Positions 1 to 4,464 of a DNA stretch of 5,134 bases are shown here, one piece after another. The stretch is from CALAED01 sp937891035 (GTDB lineage: Bacteria; Actinomycetota; Actinomycetes; Streptosporangiales; Streptosporangiaceae): contig DASQSZ010000133.1 of the NCBI GenBank assembly GCA_035642125.1, forward strand, positions 1 through 5,134, read 5' to 3'. The number at the start of each line of letters is the position of its first letter. Position 1 is the stretch's first letter. Under the pieces are notes generated by a model. The model worked only from the letters and a program-made list of their open reading frames with translations. It was not told the DNA's origin and made no database searches. A program made the translations under genes and the position numbers.

Positions 1-32
1 GGGCCGGCCAGGCGTGATGATGGTGAGTCCAG

Positions 33-437
33 CTAGGTCCATTCCCAAAGCGCGCCCGTGGTCTTGCCTGCCTCGTCGACCTCGTATTCGAACAAGCCGA
101 CGATCTCGTTCAGCCGGGCGAGCCGCACCGAATCGGTGCGATAGTAAAGAGCCCCCCGCCAGCTGATGATGCCCCCGTTGACGAACCGGCCCAGACCGCC
201 GCCCTCCCAGCTCACGGTCTCGCCGTCCTGGGTCATCATGACGCCTCGGCCCTTGCCGGACAGCCTGCCGTCGGGAAGCCGCACCGACTCGTAAGTGCCG
301 ATGTCGTTGACGTGTACGCCATACATCTCGCCCGAGTGCTGGAAAGAGATCTCCACCACCGGCATGCCGTCCCGAGCGGGCAGTACGCGCCGTCCGGTGA
401 CCTGGCCCACCTGCTCGCCGATGCGGTCGCCTATCAT
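33..437 (-). CDS. Conserved-type hypothetical protein, predicted beta-rich, 134 aa
   Basis: The function is not recognised. The protein begins MIGDRIGEQVGQVTGRRVLP and ends GALWEWT. It alternates short hydrophobic/aromatic strands with Gly/Asp turns: VEISFQ, MYGVHVND, GTYESVRLPDGRL, GVMMTQDGETVSWEG, GIISWRGALYYRT and VGLFEYEVDEAG. This suggests a small cytoplasmic beta-barrel or beta-sandwich protein. It has no signal peptide, membrane segment or catalytic motif. I have a general memory of similar hypothetical proteins in actinobacteria and archaea that share a 'GRG/GVMMT..GE...W.G.G.GRF' core, but I cannot name a family. The start at 437 is preferred because GGGGGG lies five bases upstream; the ATG at 452 (139 aa) has no Shine-Dalgarno site. 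Codon use matches the neighbours. It follows the ABC operon by 133 bases on the same strand and is probably a separate unit. Confidence 0.8.
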   Translation of the reverse strand: MIGDRIGEQVGQVTGRRVLPARDGMPVVEISFQHSGEMYGVHVNDIGTYESVRLPDGRLSGKGRGVMMTQDGETVSWEGGGLGRFVNGGIISWRGALYYRTDSVRLARLNEIVGLFEYEVDEAGKTTGALWEWT

Positions 438-442
438 GATTT

Positions 443-448
443 CCCCCC
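443..448 (-). promoter_or_regulatory. Ribosome binding site that decides the start of the 134-aa gene
   Basis: On the minus strand a GGGGGG run is followed by AAATC and then ATG (437), a five-base spacing. The alternative ATG at 452 is preceded by CAAATCCCAAA, which has no purine-rich site. This favours the downstream start. Confidence 0.5.
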
Positions 449-475
449 GCATTTTGGGATTTGTAGCTCGTAATT

Positions 476-507
476 CCAGTACCGCGCGCCTTCCCCCGAA
501 CGGTCAA
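476..507 (-). promoter_or_regulatory. Weak candidate promoter for the 134-aa gene
   Basis: The gap between the permease stop and the 134-aa gene holds TTGACC (507 to 502), which resembles a -35 element. The -10 side is poor: GGTACT at an 18-base spacing or TACTGG at 20. The gap is locally richer in A/T than the flanking genes (about 451 to 480), as promoters often are. This is an inference; only the -35-like hexamer is convincing. Confidence 0.2.
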
Positions 508-554
508 CAGGGACGGGGTAAAGACCCAACGTGAGCGCGACAAATCCCGCGTCT

Positions 555-578
555 GATCAGTCGTGTCCGATCAGTCGT
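555..578 (-). repeat. Two copies of a 10-bp direct repeat across the permease stop codon
   Basis: GATCAGTCGT (plus strand) occurs at 555-564 and again at 569-578, a 14-bp period. The second copy contains the permease stop codon (573 to 571) and its last sense codons; the first copy lies just downstream of the gene. This looks like a small local duplication of the gene end. It could also be a spaced protein-binding site. Confidence 0.6.
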
Positions 579-1335
579 ACCGGCGAATGAGGCGGACGTT
601 GAGGACCAGCATCACGACCCCGAGCACCGCGACCACCGCGAACCCGCGGCTCACCGCGACCCACTCGAAGTCGCGGAGGATGAGCGAGCGCAGCGCCTCC
701 ATGACGTACGTGACGGGGTTGAAGGTCGCCGCGATCTCCATCGGCCGGGTGAGCAGGTCGCGCGGCACGAAGTTGGGCGTGAGGAACAACAGCGGGAAGA
801 AGATGAGCCCGCCGGAGTTGGTGGCCGCGGCGCTACGGGTCTTGAGCGCGATGAGCTGCATGAACCCGGCGAACACCACCGCCCACGCCGCGGTCAGCGC
901 GATCAGCAGCACCAGCCCGAGCGGCCCGCTCGCGATGGAGATCCCGAACGGCAGCGACAGCAGCACCAACGCCACGGTGATGACCGCGCTCTTGACCGCC
1001 TCGGCCAACAGCCACCCGAACACCAGGGACGTACGGGCGACCGGTGCGGCCCGCAGCTTGTCGAAGTAGCCGCCCTCGATGTCCTCGATGAGGAAGAGCG
1101 CCGCCGTGCCGAACGAGGCGGCCAGCAGCAGCGAGCTTGGCAGCGTGAACGCGGCGTAGCTCTGCCCGAACAGGAACCCCGTCGAATCCGACGGGAAGAT
1201 CCGCCCGGCCTGGCCGAAGTTGACGACCAGAAAGAACATCGGGATGAACAAAGTGGGGACGATCGCCTCGGGGGTGCGCAGCGAATCGCGCAACGCCCGC
1301 CCGCCGAGCACGTTGGCCTGCTGCAAAGCGGTCAC
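571..1335 (-). CDS. ABC-2 type transporter permease, DrrB-like
   Basis: This is the membrane half of a two-gene ABC exporter of the daunorubicin-resistance (DrrB) type, which moves hydrophobic small molecules out across the cell membrane. At 254 residues it has the usual family length. Hydrophobic segments suggest six membrane passes, near residues 25-40, 58-82, 104-128, 130-160, 172-187 and 228-247. Family-typical features are the cytoplasmic loop EDIEGGYFDKLRAAPVAR (about 84-101), the helix ending in FFPLLFLTPNFVPRD (about 169-183) and the following FNPVTYVMEALR (205-216). The GTG start overlaps the stop of the ATPase gene as GTGA. It is preceded by a perfect AGGAGG seven bases away, so the two proteins are probably made in a coupled 1:1 way. 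The exported substrate cannot be read from sequence; there is no biosynthetic gene in the window. Confidence 0.93.
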   Translation of the reverse strand: MTALQQANVLGGRALRDSLRTPEAIVPTLFIPMFFLVVNFGQAGRIFPSDSTGFLFGQSYAAFTLPSSLLLAASFGTAALFLIEDIEGGYFDKLRAAPVARTSLVFGWLLAEAVKSAVITVALVLLSLPFGISIASGPLGLVLLIALTAAWAVVFAGFMQLIALKTRSAAATNSGGLIFFPLLFLTPNFVPRDLLTRPMEIAATFNPVTYVMEALRSLILRDFEWVAVSRGFAVVAVLGVVMLVLNVRLIRRYD

Positions 1336-2132
1336 ACCGTCACCTCCTGGACCTCGCCGGCCGCGCGCTCGCGGGTGCGGCCGGTGGCGTCGAGGAAGAC
1401 GTCGTCAAGCGTCGGCTCGGCGTCAAGACCGTGCCGCTCGCGCAGGTCTTCCTTTAGCCGCCGCGGCGTGCCCTCGCGGACGATCAGCCCCTCGTCGATG
1501 ATGGCGATGCGGTCGCAGAGCTGGTCGGCCTCCTCGAGGTACTGGGTGGTGAGGAAGACCGTGGTGCCGAGCTCGTTGATGCGCCGCACCTCGTCCCACA
1601 CCGTGAGCCTGCTCGCCGGGTCTAGGCCGGTCGTCGGCTCGTCGAGGAACAGCACGTCGGGCTCATGGACCAGCGCCGAGGCGAGGTCGAGGCGACGCTT
1701 CATCCCGCCGGAGTAACCCTTGATGCGCCGGTCGCCGGCCTCCACGAGGTCGACCAGCTCGAGCAGCTCGGTGGCCCTGGCGCGGGCGTCGTGCTTGGAC
1801 GCGCCGAACAGCCGCGCCTGCAGGATGAGCAGCTCGCGCCCGGTCTGGCGGGCGTCGAGCCCGGCCTCTTGCAGCGCCACGCCGATGCGTCGGCGCACGG
1901 CCTGCGGCTCTGCCGTCACATCGAGGTCGGCGACGCGCGCCGTGCCCGCGGTGATGGACATCAGTGTCGTCAACATCTTGATCGTCGTTGACTTGCCGGC
2001 GCCGTTCGGCCCCAGGAACCCGAACACCTCACCGGCTTCGACGCTCAGGTCCACCCCGCGCACGGCATCGACCGTGCCCGACCGGCCCTGGTATTGCTTG
2101 ACGAGGCCCTCGGCCTCCACTGCCAGCTTCAT
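1332..2132 (-). CDS. ABC transporter ATP-binding protein, DrrA-like
   Basis: This is the ATPase that powers the permease encoded next. Counting from MKLAVEAEGLVKQY (266 aa), Walker A is GPNGAGKST (41-49), the Q-loop Gln is 88, the signature is YSGGMKRRL (140-148), Walker B is VLFLDEP (160-166) and the D-loop is GLDPAS (169-174). The switch residue in TTQYLEEAD is Gln 197 instead of His, as known for DrrA-type proteins. The C-terminus PTLDDVFLDATGR is the DrrA-type extension. The ATG at 2132 is chosen because homologues start just before '-EAEGLVK.Y' and AAGG sits eight bases upstream. An in-frame GTG at 2186 would add 18 basic residues with no good site of its own, but it overlaps the stop of a mini-ORF that has a strong site, so the longer form cannot be excluded. 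The gene ends in a GTGA overlap with the permease gene. Confidence 0.95.
   Translation of the reverse strand: MKLAVEAEGLVKQYQGRSGTVDAVRGVDLSVEAGEVFGFLGPNGAGKSTTIKMLTTLMSITAGTARVADLDVTAEPQAVRRRIGVALQEAGLDARQTGRELLILQARLFGASKHDARARATELLELVDLVEAGDRRIKGYSGGMKRRLDLASALVHEPDVLFLDEPTTGLDPASRLTVWDEVRRINELGTTVFLTTQYLEEADQLCDRIAIIDEGLIVREGTPRRLKEDLRERHGLDAEPTLDDVFLDATGRTRERAAGEVQEVTV
1343..1348 (-). promoter_or_regulatory. Strong ribosome binding site of the permease gene
   Basis: AGGAGG lies inside the last codons of the ATPase gene, seven bases before the permease GTG at 1335. Together with the GTGA overlap it fixes the permease start and suggests coupled translation. Confidence 0.8.
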
Positions 2133-2182
2133 GCCGGGGACCTTAGCGCGGCCCACCCACATTTTTCGTTTCGCAGACGTTG

Positions 2183-2206
2183 TCACGATGCAGCTGCCAA
2201 CTTCAT
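2183..2206 (-). CDS. Seven-codon leader-like mini-ORF upstream of the ABC operon (MKLAAAS)
   Basis: ATG AAG TTG GCA GCT GCA TCG TGA is preceded by AGGAGGG (2217 to 2211) at ideal spacing, one of the best ribosome binding sites in the window. Its stop overlaps the GTG at 2186 as GTGA, and that GTG is in frame with the DrrA-like ATPase. Its first 13 bases match the ATPase start at 2132 except for one position (ATGAAGTTGGCAG against ATGAAGCTGGCAG). It may be a translated leader that couples into the ATPase, or the relic of an original start region left by a 74-bp duplication or insertion. No regulatory codon bias (for example rare or repeated codons) is obvious. Whether it is translated is an inference. 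Confidence 0.35.
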   Translation of the reverse strand: MKLAAAS

Positions 2207-2210
2207 GAAA

Positions 2211-2217
2211 CCCTCCT
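2211..2217 (-). promoter_or_regulatory. Strong Shine-Dalgarno site before the mini-ORF
   Basis: On the minus strand AGGAGGG is followed by TTTC and ATG (2206). It is much stronger than the AAGG (2144 to 2141) that serves the chosen ATPase start at 2132. Ribosome entry for the operon may therefore be here. Confidence 0.6.
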
Positions 2218-2445
2218 GGTCGTAGCGTTCACACCGTTAGACCGACGCGTATCGTCAGAGTCATCGCCGGCGAACGAGCTTTTTGGCCGCATCCGGACCG
2301 CGCTCGCCGGTGACCATGGGCTCCAGGGCGTTCGGCCGTCGTGGCGGGATCGCTCGGGTAACGGGTCATGTGTCGATGCTCGCCGGTGTACGATCACGCC
2401 CCCTTGTCACGCTGACGCACGGACATGCCACCGGCAACGCCCCCG
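2218..2445. other. Intergenic stretch between the gvp cluster and the ABC operon; no gene seen
   Basis: No convincing gene is seen on either strand. A minus-strand frame at 2397-2203 begins MIVHRRASTHDPL and is rich in Arg and Ser, with no recognisable motif, and looks non-coding. The stretch should contain the exporter promoter, but I find no clear -35/-10 pair. TCTAAC (about 2243 to 2238) is the nearest -10-like sequence and has no good -35. A plus-strand T5 run near 2280 lacks a strong preceding stem, so it is not called a terminator. Confidence 0.6.
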
Positions 2446-2470
2446 AGATCGGCTGAGTCAGCCGCGATCT
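2446..2470 (-). terminator. Inverted repeat just after the gvp genes; possible terminator
   Basis: GGCTGAGTCAGCC (2451-2463) is a perfect palindrome. It extends to seven paired positions around G2457 and, after a two-base bulge, four more pairs (AGAT with ATCT). It sits at the stop codon of the gvpK-like stump, at the end of the gvp genes. There is no T tract on either side, so it would be an actinobacterial-style tail-less terminator or an RNA-stabilising hairpin at best. A near-perfect palindrome could also be an operator. Confidence 0.35.
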
Positions 2471-2541
2471 TCTGGCCGGTCGGTCGGCAGCAGGGTCCCG
2501 AGCGGACCGAGATCGAGGTTGAGATCGGCCATGGTCAGGTG
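2458..2541 (-). pseudogene. gvpK: C-terminal remnant of a gvpK-like gene
   Basis: Immediately after the GvpL/F stop, in the same frame, the sequence reads HLT-MADLNLDLGPLGTLLPTD-RPEDRG-stop. From memory, GvpK proteins end with a helix and then a 'DLNLDLG..GTLLP' stretch, and gvpK is the last gene of the S. coelicolor gvp cluster. The motif and the position therefore agree. The body of GvpK (about 80-100 residues, with the 'GL..LVLT.VE.LRQL.E.QA.RR' helix) is absent from this frame and is not visible in the other minus-strand frames here. An ATG at 2532 could start a 24-residue peptide, but the only purine-rich site (GGAGA) is about 17 bases away. The likely history is a deletion that removed gvpS and most of gvpK. 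Assignment rests on a short motif, so confidence is moderate. Confidence 0.55.
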
Positions 2542-3348
2542 TCAGCCGTCTCCGCGCACGGTGACGACGAAGTCGTATGGTGCGAGCGGGCCGAGCAGCC
2601 GGACGTCGGCCCTGCCGCGCCAGGTCCGCGCGAGATCGGCCGCGGCCTCCTCGAACGGCCCGGCCTTTTCCGTCTCGACGAGGAACGCCACATGAGCCGC
2701 GTCCTCGTGATGGGTGGGCTCGCGCTCGTTGCTCGCCACGGCGTAGCGCGCCAGCGTCTCGATCGCCGAGCGGGTGTCCGCCGCGCGTTTTGCGCTGATG
2801 GCCTCGTTGATGAGCTCGCCCAATCTCATCCGCGCGTCCCGCGCGTCCTCTTCGGCCGTGCCGCGGATCTCCTCGCGCAGGCGCGCGACCGCGGTGTTCT
2901 CCGCGACGATCTCTTCGAGAATCGCGCGTTCGTCGTAGCGCGCCTTGAGGAGGTACTCTACGCGGCCATCGAGTTCGTTCAGCGCGGCGCGGAACTCGTC
3001 GTGGTTGGCGGCCAGCAGTTCCACGGCGACGTCCTCGGCGCTCGCCAGCACCGCCCCGAATCGGATCGGCAGCACCGGGGCCGCGGCGGCGGCGGCGTCG
3101 AGCAGCCGTTGATGGGCGGCGAGGTCTTCCGGTTCGCCGATAGGCTCGTCCAGCGGGATCTCGCTCACCAGCGCGGCAAGCTGGCCGTGGCGGACGAGCC
3201 CGACGTCGCGGTCGCCGATGCCCCGGGAGTACTGGGTCAGTTCGACATCGTGCGGCACGATGCCGTAGACGTAACAGCCGAGCCCGCCGCCAGAGCGCCG
3301 CGACTGTTCTGACCCCCTTGTTTCTCCTGCCTCCTTGGCCGGCGTCAT
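2542..3348 (-). CDS. gvpL: Gas vesicle protein, GvpL/GvpF family
   Basis: GvpF/GvpL proteins are minor gas vesicle components thought to help assemble the GvpA shell; structural work on cyanobacterial GvpF shows two alpha/beta domains. This protein has 268 residues, the family norm being about 250. Visible family marks are YVYGIVP (26-32), the LVRHGQLAALVSEIP strand-helix (51-65), HQRLLDAAAAAAPVLPIRFGAV (79-100), LDGRVEYLLKARYDE (126-140), a long charged helix to about 200, AHVAFLVE (218-225) and the C-terminal LLGPLAPYDFV (251-261). The ATG at 3348 is preceded by GGAGG six bases upstream. The first 24 residues are a hydrophilic extension before the conserved start. It follows the gvpZ-like gene by 54 bp. 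It is called L rather than F because it comes after gvpY and gvpZ; sequence alone does not separate the two. Confidence 0.93.
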   Translation of the reverse strand: MTPAKEAGETRGSEQSRRSGGGLGCYVYGIVPHDVELTQYSRGIGDRDVGLVRHGQLAALVSEIPLDEPIGEPEDLAAHQRLLDAAAAAAPVLPIRFGAVLASAEDVAVELLAANHDEFRAALNELDGRVEYLLKARYDERAILEEIVAENTAVARLREEIRGTAEEDARDARMRLGELINEAISAKRAADTRSAIETLARYAVASNEREPTHHEDAAHVAFLVETEKAGPFEEAAADLARTWRGRADVRLLGPLAPYDFVVTVRGDG

Positions 3349-3354
3349 GTCAGT

Positions 3355-3359
3355 CCTCC
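3355..3359 (-). promoter_or_regulatory. Ribosome binding site of gvpL
   Basis: GGAGG lies six bases before the ATG at 3348, within the 54-bp gap after gvpZ. It supports this start and the N-terminal extension. A second GGAGG/AGGAG cluster inside the first codons has no start codon at proper distance. Confidence 0.65.
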
Positions 3360-3402
3360 GCGTCTACGTCGCCGCCGCCCGGCCGCGCCGGGTGTGGACG
3401 GC

Positions 3403-4464
3403 TCAGCTGCGGTGGGCGGGGGCACCGCGTCGCCGTTGCCTCGCCGGTTGTGCCTCTGGCTCTGCTCGCCCTTCCCGCTCTTGCTCTTCGTCCTCTTCCT
3501 CTTCCTCTTCCTCGTCTTTGTCCTCTTCGTACTCTTCGTCTTCGTAGTCGTCCTCGTGTTGGCCTTCTTGGTCGTCGGCCTCGTCCCGTTCCTCGTCCCG
3601 TTCCTCGTCCTCCCGGCCTTTGACGACCTCCCCGTCACGGATCTCGCCGCGCCAGCCTTCGATCTCCTCCGGATGCAAGGCGGCCTGCGTCATCATGTGC
3701 CGCGCGAAGTGCTTGAACTCCAGCCGAGCCCGGCGCCCCTGGGCGCGCCACAAGTTGCCGGTGTACTCGAAGAATCCCGCTGGGTGGTACTCGAGGATCA
3801 ACGCGATGCGGGTGAGATCCGGCGCGAGCTCATGAAAGGTCACCGCGCCGTCCACATAACCCTTGGCGCCTTTGGACCGCCACACGATGCGCTTGTCCGG
3901 GACCTGCTCGAGGATCGTCGACTCCCAGTTCCGGTGCGACCACAAGATCTGGGCCCGCCAGTTGAGCTGCTCATCGGACTCTTGCTCGACGCTTTCCACC
4001 TTCTTCATAAAGCTGGGGAAATCCTCAAACCGCGTCCACTGGTCGTAGGCGAGGCGGATGGGGACGCCGACGTCGATCGTCTCGACGATGTTGGTGACCT
4101 TGAGTTTCTGGCCCTGACCGCCGCCACCGCCACCGTCGCCGCCGTCGCCACCACCAATGAGGCCACCGGTCGCCTTCCCCAGCCCTTGCTTGAGCTTCGA
4201 CTTGGCGAACGAGGTGACCGCGCCCGCGACGAGTCCCTTGCCCTTGGATGCCAAACCGCCGTCGGCACCGGTGACGGCCGACAGCAGCCCGGATCCGCCC
4301 TTCTCGGCGACGTCGGACAGCCGGCCGGACATGGCGTCGACCTTGCCAAGCATCCTGGTCGCTGCGTGCGCACCTACCGCGGTGATCAGCTTCTGGATGG
4401 CCTGGGCCAGACCGTCAGGGTTCGTGGGTGTCTTGTTGCTGGTGTCTTCCGTTCGGCTCGTCAC
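3403..4464 (-). CDS. gvpZ: GvpZ-like SRPBCC-domain gas vesicle cluster protein with acidic tail
   Basis: It resembles GvpZ of Streptomyces gvp clusters, whose exact role is unknown; I recall this from the family, not from a search. It has 353 residues. Residues 15-100 form a Gly/Ala/Lys helical region, and 100-118 a Gly/Asp linker. The SRPBCC (polyketide cyclase/START-like) domain spans about 122-265, with VTNIVETIDVGVPIRLAYDQW, FEDFPSFMKKVESVE, WRAQILWSHRNWES, QVPDKRIVWRS, GAVTFHELAPDLTRIALILEY and the C-terminal helix QGRRARLEFKHFARHM. WRGEIRDGEVV (271-281) closes the conserved part. Residues 284-335 are then almost all Glu/Asp/Arg/Lys, and the end is basic (ARQRRRG). The GTG start overlaps the gvpY stop as GTGA; the site before it (GGAGAAGAGAG) is distant and weak, so translation probably depends on gvpY. 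The acidic tail is coded by short DNA repeats and may vary between strains. Confidence 0.85.
   Translation of the reverse strand: MTSRTEDTSNKTPTNPDGLAQAIQKLITAVGAHAATRMLGKVDAMSGRLSDVAEKGGSGLLSAVTGADGGLASKGKGLVAGAVTSFAKSKLKQGLGKATGGLIGGGDGGDGGGGGGQGQKLKVTNIVETIDVGVPIRLAYDQWTRFEDFPSFMKKVESVEQESDEQLNWRAQILWSHRNWESTILEQVPDKRIVWRSKGAKGYVDGAVTFHELAPDLTRIALILEYHPAGFFEYTGNLWRAQGRRARLEFKHFARHMMTQAALHPEEIEGWRGEIRDGEVVKGREDEERDEERDEADDQEGQHEDDYEDEEYEEDKDEEEEEEEDEEQEREGRAEPEAQPARQRRRGAPAHRS
3491..3513. repeat. 6-bp tandem repeat coding the poly-Glu run of GvpZ
   Basis: TCCTCT repeats almost four times (23 bp) on the plus strand, reading as GAG/GAA codons on the minus strand. It lies in a longer pyrimidine-rich tract (about 3470-3560) that codes the Glu/Asp tail. 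Such a tract can change length by slippage in multiples of two residues without breaking the frame. Confidence 0.8.
3579..3610. repeat. 12-bp tandem repeat in the acidic tail of GvpZ
   Basis: A perfect period of 12 bp (unit CGTCCCGTTCCT on the plus strand) runs for 32 bp, about 2.7 copies. It codes DEER-DEER-DE near residues 286-295. The unit length is a multiple of three, so copy changes keep the frame. Confidence 0.85.

Noticed and set aside
520..530. GGGT-loop-ACCC (GGGTAAAGACCC) after the ABC operon as a terminator
   Set aside because: The stem is only four base pairs and is not followed by a T tract, so it is too weak to call.
563..1069. Plus-strand open frame of 168 codons opposite the permease gene
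   Set aside because: Its Ser/Thr/Arg-rich translation is typical of an antisense frame, and the permease on the other strand is unambiguous.
1332..2186. Longer form of the ATPase starting at GTG 2186
   Set aside because: The 18 extra residues (MTTSAKRKMWVGRAKVPG) are unlike DrrA-family N-termini, and the GTG has no site of its own. It is kept only as an alternative because of the mini-ORF overlap.
2274..2286. Plus-strand T5 run near 2280 as a terminator tail
   Set aside because: The preceding CGCCGGCG is a short palindrome that leaves no loop for a stable stem, and no plus-strand gene ends here.
2203..2397. Minus-strand 64-codon open frame between gvp and the ABC operon
   Set aside because: The composition is Arg/Ser/Thr-rich with no family resemblance and no clear ribosome binding site, so it is treated as non-coding.
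2425..3312. A 295-codon plus-strand open frame opposite gvpL
   Set aside because: It is an antisense shadow of a clear GvpL/GvpF gene, common in high-GC DNA, and it lacks any recognisable motif.
4120..4157. GCC/ACC trinucleotide run as a repeat element or CRISPR-like array
   Set aside because: It simply codes the Gly/Asp linker of the GvpZ-like protein, with no spaced direct repeats.
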